From positions 496,001 to 560,000 of the forward strand of contig NZ_CP076103.1 of the NCBI RefSeq assembly GCF_018732085.1: a stretch of DNA of 64,000 nt, read 5' to 3'. A program made the translations under genes and the position numbers. Positions within the stretch are counted from its first letter, which is position 1; each line of letters opens with the position of its first letter. Below, piece after piece: positions 43,437 through 51,929 of this stretch. The DNA comes from Lysobacter capsici. GTDB lineage: Bacteria > Pseudomonadota > Gammaproteobacteria > Xanthomonadales > Xanthomonadaceae. The notes beneath the pieces were generated by a model that made no database searches, was not told the DNA's origin, and worked only from the letters and a program-made list of their open reading frames with translations.

Positions 43437-45186
43437 AATTCGGCGCACGAGGCCGACTCAACCGCGCCTGCAACAACGCCAGCAACTCCCTCTTCTCCTC
43501 ATCGCTCAGCCCGCTCTCGCCCTGCTGCATCTGCAACTCGGCAAGCCGCTGCTCGACCATCTGCTTCTCCAACTGCCCCACCGCGTCGAAGAACTCGCGC
43601 TGCAAGGTGTCGTCGTTGCCCGGCAGGCTCTGGCTGGCAAGCTTCTGCAAGGCGCCGGACTGCGGATGCTCGGCGAAGTGTTCGAGCAAGGCGCCGGTGC
43701 TGATTTCCGGGCGCTGCTGCACCACTTCGACGATCTCGGTCAGCAGCTCGATGCCCGGCTGGCGCAAGGCGGAGAAGCGATACGGCGGGGTCAGTCCGGC
43801 GGCCAGCGATGGCTTTTGCAACAGCACGCCGATCGCGCTGCGCACCAGCGAACGCCGCGGCGTCGGCGCGTGACGGCCTCCGCCCGAATGCGCGCGTTGG
43901 GTCGGCACGTGGGTTTCCGGCGTCGCCTGGCGTCCGCCGACCCCGGTCAGTTCGGTCAGCCGCTGCTTCATCAGATCGGCGAACGCGCCGTCGGGAATCT
44001 GCGCGAGCAGCGGTTTGGCGCGTTCGGCCAGACGGCCCTTGCCTTCGAGCGTATTGAGGTTGACGTCGGTGGCGATCGAGTCGAATAGGAACTGCGACAG
44101 CGGCGTCGCATCGCGCAAGCGCCGGTCGAAGCCTTCGGCGCCTTCGGTGCGCACCAGCGAATCGGGGTCTTCGCCGTCGGGCAGGAACAGGAAGAACGCC
44201 TGACGTCCGTCCTTCATCCGCGGCAGCACCGATTCGACCGCCTTCCACGCCGCGCCGCGCCCGGCGCGATCGCCGTCGAAACAGAAGTACACGTCGGCGG
44301 CGTTGCGGAACAGCAGTTCGGCGTGGTCGGGCGTGGTCGCGGTGCCGAGCGTGGCCACCGCGGTGTCGACCCCGTGCTGGAACAGCGCGATCACGTCCAT
44401 GTAGCCCTCGACCACGATCAGGCGCGGGATCTTGTTGTGGGTCTGACGCACCTGCCACAGGCCGTACAGCTCGCGGCCCTTGTGGAACAGCGGAGTTTCC
44501 GGCGAGTTGAGGTACTTCGGCCCGTCTTCCTTGTCGAGCACCCGGCCGCCGAAGGCGATCACGCGGCCGCGCCGGTCGTGGATCGGGAACATCACCCGGT
44601 CGCGGAATTTGTCGTAAACGCGGCCGGTGTCGTTCTTCGACAGCATGCCGCCGCGTTCGAGCAGTTTCATCCGGCGCTCGTCGGTGCCCAGCGCATCGCG
44701 CAGCGCGTTGAAGCCGTCGGGCGCGTAGCCGATGCCGAAGCGGTCGCGGATGTCGATGCTGACCCCGCGGCTGTCGAGATAGCCCTGGGCCTTGCCGCTG
44801 CTCGCGTACTGCTTGAGGAAGAAACGCTGCGCGGCCTCCAGCGCGTTGAACAGCTCCTGGGTGTCGGAATCCTCGTTGCGCGAGCGGGTGTCGCGCGGGA
44901 CTTCCACGCCGACCCGCTTGGCCAGTTCCTCGACCGCATCGAGGAACTCGAGCCGGTCGTAGTTCATCAGGAAGCTGATCGCGGTGCCGTGCGCGCCGCA
45001 ACCGAAGCAGTGATAGAACTGCTTGGTCGGCGAGACCCAGAACGACGGCGAGCGCTCGTCGTGGAACGGGCAGCGCGCCGAGTATTCCTTGCCCTGACGC
45101 TTGAGCGGCACGCGCGCGCCGACCACCTCGACGATGTCGGTGCGGGCGAGGAGGTCGTCGATGAAGCCGTCGGGGATGCGGGCCAT
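43435..45186 (-). CDS. dnaG: DNA primase
   Basis: Makes RNA primers for replication. The 583-residue protein starts at 45186 (MARIPDGFIDDLLARTDIVE). The CHC2 zinc ribbon CPFHDERSPSFWVSP...FYHCFGCG is at about residues 40-64; the catalytic core has FGIGYAPDGFN, RVIAFGGRVL and the TOPRIM motifs IVVEGYMDVIALFQ and CFDGDRAGRGA. The C-terminal helicase-binding domain is Gln/Leu-rich. It is not directly next to rpsU here: GST, YihY, SEC-C and yqeY genes intervene. Confidence 0.97.
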   Translation of the reverse strand: MARIPDGFIDDLLARTDIVEVVGARVPLKRQGKEYSARCPFHDERSPSFWVSPTKQFYHCFGCGAHGTAISFLMNYDRLEFLDAVEELAKRVGVEVPRDTRSRNEDSDTQELFNALEAAQRFFLKQYASSGKAQGYLDSRGVSIDIRDRFGIGYAPDGFNALRDALGTDERRMKLLERGGMLSKNDTGRVYDKFRDRVMFPIHDRRGRVIAFGGRVLDKEDGPKYLNSPETPLFHKGRELYGLWQVRQTHNKIPRLIVVEGYMDVIALFQHGVDTAVATLGTATTPDHAELLFRNAADVYFCFDGDRAGRGAAWKAVESVLPRMKDGRQAFFLFLPDGEDPDSLVRTEGAEGFDRRLRDATPLSQFLFDSIATDVNLNTLEGKGRLAERAKPLLAQIPDGAFADLMKQRLTELTGVGGRQATPETHVPTQRAHSGGGRHAPTPRRSLVRSAIGVLLQKPSLAAGLTPPYRFSALRQPGIELLTEIVEVVQQRPEISTGALLEHFAEHPQSGALQKLASQSLPGNDDTLQREFFDAVGQLEKQMVEQRLAELQMQQGESGLSDEEKRELLALLQARLSRPRAPN

Positions 45187-45324
45187 GCCGGGGGCGCCCG
45201 CGAGGGGCTGCGGAACTCGTTGCGGATCGGCGACTAGGATGCCATGAGCGGCGCGCTCAGGCCGCGACGGGATGGGGCGGGCTTCGGCTGGGCATGCGGG
45301 CTTGCGCAAGAGAAGCTTTGCTTG

Positions 45325-45438
45325 TGTGGGAGGGGCTTCGGCCCCGACGCTGTTCGCTCAGGTCGCCGTGCTTTGGTCGAAAGCCCTATCCGCGTGGCGA
45401 TCTGAGCGAACAGCGTCGGGGCTGAAGCCCCTCCCACA
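45325..45438. repeat. REP-like palindromic pair (GTGGGAGGGGCTT family)
   Basis: TGTGGGAGGGGCTTCGGCCC at 45325 and its inverse ending at 45438 enclose a spacer that itself contains CGCTCAGGTCGC/GCGATCTGAGCG. It fills most of the 306 bp between dnaG and the GST gene. Confidence 0.85.
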
Positions 45439-45492
45439 ATCGTCCTGGCCGTCTTGGACCCCTGAGTCCTCGGCGGCTTTCTTCCATGCCGC

Positions 45493-46119
45493 CTACAACC
45501 CCGGCCGCCCCGGCCACGGCTCGGCCCAGGCCGGAATCCGCATCAGCCCGTCCAGCCAGCGCACGATGTTCGGGTAGTCGCCCAGCGGCAGATGGCACTG
45601 GCGCCAGTAGGTCGCCATCGAGGCGAGCTGGAAGTCGGCGATGGTCAGCCGGTCGCAGGCGACGTAATCGCGGCCTTGCAGGTGGCCGTCGAGCACGCCG
45701 GCGTACTTGGCGATGTCGCGCTGGCGCGACTGCAGCAGCTCCAGGTCGGGTTCGCCGAAACCGTAGTGGCCTTTGATGATGTATTCGAAGTAGTGCGCAT
45801 CGATCGTCGTGGCCCAGTGGCAATCGTTCCACGACAGCCAGCGCAGCACCTGCACCTGTTCGGCCGGGTTGTGCGCCGGCCACATGTCCGAACCGGCGCG
45901 GATGCACAGGTAGGCCATGATCGCCGAGGCCTCCCACAGCGCCACGTCGCCGTCGACCAGGGTCGGCGCTTTCATGTTGGGGTTGAGCGCGGCGTAGTCG
46001 GGGTGTTTCATCGTGCCGGCCATGAGGTCGTGCTCGATCAGCTCGGCCTCGATGCCCAGGTGCTTGACCAGGGCGAGCACCCGGCGCGGGGCCTGGGCTT
46101 GAATCCAGTGGATCTTCAT
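45493..46119 (-). CDS. glutathione S-transferase family protein
   Basis: A 208-residue soluble enzyme. The N-terminal thioredoxin-like domain reads MKIHWIQAQAPRRVLALVKH and AALNPNMKAPTLVDGDVALW with the glutathione-binding WEASAIMAYL motif; an all-helical C-terminal domain follows (CDRLTIADFQLASM is the conserved capping box). Substrate unknown. GAGGA precedes the start at 46119. Confidence 0.93.
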   Translation of the reverse strand: MKIHWIQAQAPRRVLALVKHLGIEAELIEHDLMAGTMKHPDYAALNPNMKAPTLVDGDVALWEASAIMAYLCIRAGSDMWPAHNPAEQVQVLRWLSWNDCHWATTIDAHYFEYIIKGHYGFGEPDLELLQSRQRDIAKYAGVLDGHLQGRDYVACDRLTIADFQLASMATYWRQCHLPLGDYPNIVRWLDGLMRIPAWAEPWPGRPGL

Positions 46120-46221
46120 CGGTGTCCTCGGTTGCGCTGCAGATACTCAGGCGACGAACGCGCGGAGGCAGGATCGACAAGCGGCGCGATGCAAGCGCCG
46201 CCGCAAACCGAAAAACCCGAC

Positions 46222-47271
46222 TCAGGCCGGCGGCGCGGCGTCGTGCGGGGTGGCAGCGACGGCTCCCGGCTGCGCCGCCAGCCCCGCCGCCTTGCGCTCC
46301 TCGGCCAGGCGCCGGCGCACCCGCGCGTGTTCGTCGAGCATCGCGGTGATCAGCGCGCCCAGTAGGAACACCACCGCGCAGTAGTACATCCACACCAGCA
46401 TGATCACCAGGCCGCCGGCCGGCCCGTAGGCGGTGCCGAGGCTGGCCTGGCCCAGGTACAGGCCGATCGCGCTGCGGCCGAGCATGAACAGGCCGGCGGT
46501 CAGCGCGCCGCCGACCAGCGAGCGGCCCTTGCTGACCGGGCGATCGGGCAGCCAGCGGTACATCGCCGCGAACACCAGCGCGTACAGCACGAACGAGGCG
46601 ACCGCGGCGAACACCGGCAGCAGGTCGGGCACGTAGGCGATCAGCAGCTGCAGCGCGGCCTGTACCGCCATCGACACCACCAGCAGGAAGCCGACGCTGA
46701 TGACCATGCCGAACGACAGCAGGCGCTTGCGCAGCCACGCGGCCAGCCCGCCCAGGCGCTTGGCGTCGCTGCGGAACACCCGGTTGAGCGCGGCCTGCAA
46801 CTGGCCGAACACCGCCGAGGCGCCGACCAGGAGTGCGACGGTGCCCAACAGGGCCGCGAACGAGCCCGTGCCCGGGCGGTTCTCGGCATTGGCCACGATC
46901 AGCCGCGCCGTGCTTTCGACCTGGCTGCCGGCGAGCAGCCCGATCTGGCGGAAGAATTCTTCCTGCGCCGACGGGTACAGCGCGGTGGTCAGCCACAGCA
47001 CCATCAGGATCAGCGGCGCCAGCGACAGCAGGGTGTAGAACGACAGCGCCGCCGCCAGGGCGAGGATGTCGTAGTCGACGAAGCGCTGCACGAACTTGCC
47101 CGGCCAGCTCTGCTCCAGGCGGGCCTGCAGGGCGTGGATGCGTTCCAGGGTCTCGTGCGCGAACTCGCCGGCGCCGGCGCGCAGGTCCGGGTGGGCGGAG
47201 CGCGCCGCGGCGTCGCGCGTGGGCGCGTGGCCGGTCGGGGGCGAAGTCGGCGGATCGGGATGTACGGGCAT
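46222..47271 (-). CDS. YihY/UPF0761 family inner membrane protein
   Basis: A 349-residue protein with six membrane helices: YDILALAAALSFYTLLSLAP, GTVALLVGASAVFGQLQAAL, NRVFRSD, and GPAGGLVIMLVWMYYCAVVF match the YihY (formerly BrkB) family. Start at 47271 assumed; 47304 is an alternative. The N-terminal ~40 residues are Pro/Ala/Arg rich. Role unclear in the family. Confidence 0.92.
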   Translation of the reverse strand: MPVHPDPPTSPPTGHAPTRDAAARSAHPDLRAGAGEFAHETLERIHALQARLEQSWPGKFVQRFVDYDILALAAALSFYTLLSLAPLILMVLWLTTALYPSAQEEFFRQIGLLAGSQVESTARLIVANAENRPGTGSFAALLGTVALLVGASAVFGQLQAALNRVFRSDAKRLGGLAAWLRKRLLSFGMVISVGFLLVVSMAVQAALQLLIAYVPDLLPVFAAVASFVLYALVFAAMYRWLPDRPVSKGRSLVGGALTAGLFMLGRSAIGLYLGQASLGTAYGPAGGLVIMLVWMYYCAVVFLLGALITAMLDEHARVRRRLAEERKAAGLAAQPGAVAATPHDAAPPA

Positions 47272-47446
47272 GCGGAGACAATGGCGGCGCGTGCAGCGTC
47301 GCATTCAGTATCCGTCAATCGGGTTAGCGGCGCGTCGGCATGGTGTGCAGATCGCGCGGGTGGGGTTCAGGCGGAGAAGGTATAGGCGCGGGCCGCAGTG
47401 GTTCATGCACCCAGGCCCAGCCGCCGCCGAATGCGCCGTATCCCCC

Positions 47447-47474
47447 TGTAGGAGCGGCGCAAGCCGCGACCGCG
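47447..47474. repeat. single GGAGCGGCGC-type REP element
   Basis: TGTAGGAGCGGCGCAAGCCG plus CGACCGCG, one arm only, in the 281-bp gap between the YihY gene and the SEC-C gene. Other single copies: 51849-51876. Confidence 0.7.
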
Positions 47475-47552
47475 CCAACAAAAACCACCGCGCCGCCTGC
47501 AAGCAAGCGACGCGACGGCCATCACGACGGCCATTGTCAGCCGCCGAAGCGC

Positions 47553-47928
47553 TCAATCACGGAAGTAATCGTCGCGCTCGACCCCTTCATACCGCCCGGC
47601 GCCGAGACAACAGTTCCTTAAACCTCCGCGTGGAGCCGCAGGGGCACGGATCGTTGCGCCCCAGCTTCTCGACCAGTTCCTTGTCGCCATGGACCAGCCG
47701 CCGGCCGCGTTTGACCCGGGATTCGGACGGGAAGCCTTTGCGGCGCTTGCGGGTGATTTCACGCGTGGGCGCCGCGTCGAGCGCGGTGTCGACGATGCCG
47801 CGATCATCGTGGTGTGTCGCTTCGAAGTCGGTCTCGAAAGCAGGCGGCGGCGTCAAACGCCGGCGCGATCTCGGACAGCAGCGGCGTGAAAGCAGTCGCG
47901 GTGGGTGGTCTTGCGTTTCATGGTGCAC
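47553..47928 (-). pseudogene. SEC-C motif protein, reading frame disrupted
   Basis: SEC-C motifs are small zinc-binding tails. A 113-codon frame from GTG 47928 to 47587 contains KELVEKLGRNDPCPCGSTRR and then ends KELLSRRRAV without the second Cys pair. The missing part (CCLGAGRYEGVERDDYFRD) is encoded directly downstream in another frame ending at 47553. Removing one G near 47615 would restore CPCGSTRRF-N-CCLGAG. A good ribosome site GGAGG also points to ATG 47921 (MKRKTTHRDCF), in yet another frame, so at least one more shift may lie near the start. Confidence 0.6.
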
Positions 47929-47959
47929 CTCCGGGTGTGCGGCCCTTGCGGGCGTGGAT

Positions 47960-48021
47960 CGCAGGCGCCACGGTCGCGGCGCCTGCGGGGTTCCAAGGCC
48001 GCTCTCGTCCAGGAGAGCGGC
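47960..48021. repeat. two adjacent perfect hairpins downstream of yqeY
   Basis: CGCAGGCGCC (47960-47969) pairs with GGCGCCTGCG (47978-47987), and GCCGCTCTC (47998-48006) pairs with GAGAGCGGC (48013-48021). They sit between the yqeY stop and the SEC-C start; no T-run follows, so the role (termination, stabilisation) is open. Confidence 0.5.
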
Positions 48022-48036
48022 GTGTCGCGGCGCGGC

Positions 48037-48483
48037 TCAGCCGGCCAGACGCTTCTTCGCCAGCGCCGAGGCCTGGCCCATGTCGGCCTTGCCGGCCAGC
48101 TTGGCCTTGAGCGGGCCCATCAGCTTGCCCAGGTCGGCCGGACCGGTCGCGCCGACTTCGGCGATGGTCGCCTCGATCACCGCCAGCACTTCGGCCTCGC
48201 CCATCTTGGCCGGCAGGTAGCGTTCGATCACCACGATCTCTTCGCGCTCGACCTGGGCCAGGTCTTCGCGCGCGGCCGCCTCAAACTGGCTGACCGAGTC
48301 GCGGCGCTGCTTGACCATCTTGTCGAGGATCGCAATCACCGCCACGTCGTCGAGCTCGATGCGTTCGTCGACTTCCTTCTGCTTGAGCGCGGCATTCATC
48401 AGGCGGATCACGCCCAAAGAGTGCTTGTCGCCGCTCTTCATGGCGGCCTTCATGTCTTCGGTGAGGCGTTGCTTGAGGCTCAT
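48037..48483 (-). CDS. yqeY: GatB/YqeY domain protein
   Basis: A 148-residue helical protein: MSLKQRLTEDMKAAMKSGDK, LGVIRLMNAALKQKEVDER, REEIVVIERYLPAKM, and the YqeY tail with MGPLKAKLAGKADMGQASAL. It resembles the tRNA-binding tail domain of GatB, and in gammaproteobacteria is usually encoded between rpsU and dnaG, as here. Function not established. Confidence 0.93.
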   Translation of the reverse strand: MSLKQRLTEDMKAAMKSGDKHSLGVIRLMNAALKQKEVDERIELDDVAVIAILDKMVKQRRDSVSQFEAAAREDLAQVEREEIVVIERYLPAKMGEAEVLAVIEATIAEVGATGPADLGKLMGPLKAKLAGKADMGQASALAKKRLAG

Positions 48484-48635
48484 AAGGGGCTCGTGAATCG
48501 GGAATGGAGAATCGGGAATCGGGAATCGGTCACGGACTGCGCGGTATCGGCAGAATGGGGCGGGGTGGGGCGCAGGCGGCTGCCTTTCCGATTCCCCACT
48601 CCCGATTCCCCATTCCCGGCCTTCCGGCGTGGAAC

Positions 48636-48671
48636 GCAAAAAGCCGGCAGCGCACGAGGCGCGGCCGGCTT
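48636..48671 (-). terminator. rho-independent terminator after rpsU
   Basis: On the minus strand AAGCCGGC (48671-48664) pairs with GCCGGCTT (48648-48641) and is followed by TTTGCG. Heptad GGGAATC blocks flank it (48497-48535 and 48587-48617), filling the yqeY-rpsU gap. Confidence 0.7.
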
Positions 48672-48726
48672 GATGGTCATCCCATGCAGGACCAGCCGCG
48701 AAGCTGGCCATGCGCGGAATGCGCGA

Positions 48727-48942
48727 TCAGTACAAGCGCTGGCGCTTGGTGACGTCGCGCGAGGCGCGGCGCGCCTGACGCTTCACCGCCGCGGCGGCCT
48801 TGCGCTTGCGCTCTTGGGTCGGCTTCTCGTAGAACTCGCGCTTGCGGGTTTCGGCGAGGACGCCGGCCTTTTCGCAGGTGCGCTTGAAGCGACGCAGGGC
48901 AAACTCGAAAGGCTCGTTTTCGCGGACTTTGACGCTGGGCAT
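48727..48942 (-). CDS. rpsU: 30S ribosomal protein S21
   Basis: 71 residues, the normal length: MPSVKVRENEPFEFALRRFK, CEKAGVLAETRKREFYEKP and a basic tail ending KRQRLY. Needed for initiation complex formation on the small subunit. Divergent from tsaD, 148 bp apart, as in most proteobacteria. Confidence 0.98.
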   Translation of the reverse strand: MPSVKVRENEPFEFALRRFKRTCEKAGVLAETRKREFYEKPTQERKRKAAAAVKRQARRASRDVTKRQRLY

Positions 48943-49090
48943 ACGTAATCTCGTTATCTGGGACCGGCCCGGAGGACCGGGAGAGCCGCGCATTATAGCG
49001 ATGCCCCCGACGAAGGTGCAACATACACCCCATGAACGCGACATTCTCCCAGAAAACGGCTTCCCCCGCCTCGTCCCAGGGCCCGTCCCG

Positions 49091-50113
49091 ATGAAAGTCC
49101 TGGGCATCGAAACCAGCTGCGACGAGACCGGCGTGGCCGTCTACGACACCGATACCGGCCTGCGCGCGCACGCGCTGTACAGCCAGATCGCCCTGCACGC
49201 GCAGTACGGCGGGGTGGTGCCCGAGCTGGCCAGCCGCGACCACGTGCGCAAGCTGCTGCCGCTGGTCCGCCAGACCCTGGCCGAGGCCGGACTGCGCGTG
49301 GACGAACTCGACGGGGTGGCCTACACCGCCGGCCCCGGGTTGGTCGGCGCGCTGCTGGTCGGCGCCGGGGTCGCGCGCGCGCTGGCCTGGGCGCTCGAGG
49401 TGCCGGCGATCGGTGTCCACCATATGGAAGGCCACCTGCTCGCGCCGCTGATGGAGGACGACCCGCTCGGCCGACCCGAGCCGCCGTTCGTGGCCTTGCT
49501 GGTGTCCGGCGGCCATACCCAGCTGGTCGCGGTCGAACGGATCGGCCAGTACCGGCTGCTCGGCGAGACCCTCGACGACGCCGCCGGCGAAGCCTTCGAC
49601 AAGACCGCCAAGCTGATGGGCCTGCCGTACCCGGGCGGCCCGCAACTGGCGGCGCAGGCCGAACTCGGCACCCCGGGCCGGTACAAGTTCGCCCGGCCGA
49701 TGACCGACCGGCCCGGCCTGGATTTCAGTTTCAGCGGCTTGAAGACCCAGGTGCTGCTGGCCTGGCAGAACAGCGACCAGACCGAGCAGACCCGCGCCGA
49801 CATCGCCCGTGCGTTCGAGGACGCGGTGGTCGACACCCTGGCGATCAAGTGCGAACGCGCGCTCGATGCGGCCGGCTGCAAGACCCTGGTGGTCGCCGGC
49901 GGCGTCGGCGCCAACACGCGCCTGCGCGCCAAGCTCGCCGCGATGGCGGAAAAGCGCGGTGGCCGGGTCGCGTTCCCGCGGCCGATGTTCTGCACCGACA
50001 ACGGCGCGATGATCGCCTACGCCGGCGCGCTGCGACTGCAGGCCGGGCAGCACGAGGAGGCCGCGGTGAAGGTGACGCCGCGTTGGGATATGGCGTTGTT
50101 GCGGGCGGTGTAA
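49091..50113 (+). CDS. tsaD: tRNA N6-adenosine threonylcarbamoyltransferase
   Basis: Transfers threonylcarbamoyl to A37 of ANN-decoding tRNAs with TsaB and TsaE. 340 residues, ASKHA fold. Motifs: MKVLGIETSCDETGVAVYDT, GLVGALLVGAGVARALAWA, HHMEGHLLAPL (metal His pair), LLVSGGHTQLV, DDAAGEAFDKTAKLMGLPYPGG. The ATG at 49091 matches the family N-terminus. Confidence 0.98.
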   Translation: MKVLGIETSCDETGVAVYDTDTGLRAHALYSQIALHAQYGGVVPELASRDHVRKLLPLVRQTLAEAGLRVDELDGVAYTAGPGLVGALLVGAGVARALAWALEVPAIGVHHMEGHLLAPLMEDDPLGRPEPPFVALLVSGGHTQLVAVERIGQYRLLGETLDDAAGEAFDKTAKLMGLPYPGGPQLAAQAELGTPGRYKFARPMTDRPGLDFSFSGLKTQVLLAWQNSDQTEQTRADIARAFEDAVVDTLAIKCERALDAAGCKTLVVAGGVGANTRLRAKLAAMAEKRGGRVAFPRPMFCTDNGAMIAYAGALRLQAGQHEEAAVKVTPRWDMALLRAV

Positions 50114-50308
50114 AAAGCCGGGAATCGGGAATCGGACGGCGCATTCGTGCGGCCCGTGGCATGCTAGCGCCCCGCGTTTCGCCCCTCTTGTCGTTCGTTG
50201 CATGCGAACGCCATGAACGACCCTCGATCCGAACGCGGTGCTTCAGATAGCGCCGCAACCGCTTTTCCGATTCCCAACTCCCCATTCCCCATTCCCGGCT
50301 CTCAACTC

Positions 50309-50665
50309 ATGGACCACGTTTTCATCGAAGGCCTGGAAATCGAAGCCGTGATCGGCATCTACGACTGGGAGCGCGGTATTCGCCAGCCGCTGGTGTTCGA
50401 TCTGGAGATGGCGTTCGACAACCGCGTGCCCGCGGCCAGCGATGCGATCGGCGATACGCTCGACTATGCGGCGGTGTGCGCGCGCATCACCGAGTTCGTC
50501 GCGCAGTCGCAGTTCGGTCTGGTCGAGACCTTGGCCGAGCGCGTGGCCGCGATCGTGCTCGACGAGTTCAAGGTCGCGCGGGTCCGGCTCAAGTTGAGCA
50601 AGCCCGGCGCGATCCGCAATGCGCGCGGGGTCGGGGTGTCGATCGAGCGCAGCCGCGGCGGTTGA
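50309..50665 (+). CDS. folB: dihydroneopterin aldolase
   Basis: Folate pathway enzyme, 118 residues. FIEGLEIEAVIGIYDWERGI, LDYAAVCARITEFVAQSQ, LVETLAERVAA and LKLSKPGAIRNARGVGVSIE are diagnostic (catalytic Lys in SKPGA). ATG 50309 fits the family start; the spacer to tsaD holds GGGAATC-like heptads. Confidence 0.95.
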   Translation: MDHVFIEGLEIEAVIGIYDWERGIRQPLVFDLEMAFDNRVPAASDAIGDTLDYAAVCARITEFVAQSQFGLVETLAERVAAIVLDEFKVARVRLKLSKPGAIRNARGVGVSIERSRGG

Positions 50666-50694
50666 GCCGGTTGCTTGGGGTGATCGCTGATCTG

Positions 50695-50798
50695 AGCCGA
50701 AAGCGTCGGGGCTGAAGCCCCTCCCACAAAAGACCTCGTCCTGACGCGAAGCCGGAAGTCTTTTGTGGGAGGGAGCTTCAGCCCCGACGCTCTTGTTT
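50695..50798. repeat. REP-like palindromic pair (GTGGGAGGGGCTT family)
   Basis: GAGCCGAAAGCGTCGGGGCT followed by GAAGCCCCTCCCACA is mirrored after a spacer, the second arm carrying a one-base insertion (GGGAGGGAGCTT). Fills most of the 215-bp gap between folB and the next gene. Confidence 0.8.
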
Positions 50799-50880
50799 CA
50801 GATCACCCACAACCCATCCCACTTGCGAATTCCCATCACAGGTTCGACGATGCCCCGGTCACTAAACCTGGGGGCAGGCG

Positions 50881-51708
50881 ATGTTCGAGAAAATTTCCCG
50901 CAGCTGGCAATTGGCCAAGGCCAGCGCGGCGGTGCTCAATTCGGATCGGGAGCTGTTGATCTTCCCGATCATCTCGGCGGCCTGCGTGCTGGTCGTGCTG
51001 GCGACGTTCCTGATCCCGGCGCTGGCGCTGGACGTGTTCGCCGACGGCTACGGGCCGGGCTCGCTGCTGTTCGCGTTCGCGTTCTACTTCTGCCAGTACT
51101 TCGCGATCATCTTCTGCAACTGCGCGCTGGTCAGCGCGGCGATGATCCGGCTGGAGGGCGGCGACCCGACCCTGGCCGACGGCTTCAACGCCGCGCGCTC
51201 GCGCCTGGGCGCGATCGCCGGGTACGCGGCGATCGCCGCGACCGTCGGCATGATCCTCAAGGCGCTCAAGGACCGCGACAACAACTTCATCGTGCGCCTG
51301 ATCGGCGGCGCGCTCGGCGCGGCGTGGACCATGGCGACGTTCCTGGTGGTGCCGGTGCTGGTCGCCGAGGACGTGGGGCCGGTCGATGCGGTCAAGCGCA
51401 GCGTGGCGATGTTCAAGCGCACCTGGGGCGAAAGCGCGGCGGGCATGGTCGGGATCGGCCTGGCCACGGGTCTGGCGATGGTCGCGGTCGGCCTGCTCGG
51501 CTTCGGCCTGGCCTATGTGCTGGGCCTGCTGTCCTCGGCCCTGGCGGTGCTGCTCGGCGCGATCACCGTGCTCGTGCTGCTGGCGCTGGCGGTGTACCAG
51601 AGCGCGCTCGGCAGCGTGTACTCGGCGGCGTTGTATCGGTACGCGGTCGACGGCGAGGTGCCGTGCGGCTTTGAAGGGCTGCAGCTGGAAAGCCCGCTGG
51701 CTCGCTGA
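50881..51708 (+). CDS. DUF6159 family membrane protein
   Basis: A 275-residue protein with about six hydrophobic helices. It starts MFEKISRSWQLAKASAAVLN, and has EGGDPTLADGFNAARSRLG and FLVVPVLVAEDVGPVDAVKR, the typical pattern of DUF6159 (large paralogous membrane family). Function unknown. Confidence 0.85.
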   Translation: MFEKISRSWQLAKASAAVLNSDRELLIFPIISAACVLVVLATFLIPALALDVFADGYGPGSLLFAFAFYFCQYFAIIFCNCALVSAAMIRLEGGDPTLADGFNAARSRLGAIAGYAAIAATVGMILKALKDRDNNFIVRLIGGALGAAWTMATFLVVPVLVAEDVGPVDAVKRSVAMFKRTWGESAAGMVGIGLATGLAMVAVGLLGFGLAYVLGLLSSALAVLLGAITVLVLLALAVYQSALGSVYSAALYRYAVDGEVPCGFEGLQLESPLAR

Positions 51709-51929
51709 AGCAGAACGTTCGTGACGGCCAGGATCGGGGCGCTTCGGCGCCCCGATTCGTTCGCGTATTCGCGCTCGTCGTTCGCGCGGCATTTGCAACG
51801 ACGAGGTAAGCGACCCCGCACGCTCGCATCGCAACCACGCAAACCGACTGTAGGAGCGCCGCCAGTCGCGACCGCGCCACAACGCCCGCGCCGAAACCCG
51901 CGCAATCGCCGCGGCGCAACGTATCGCCG

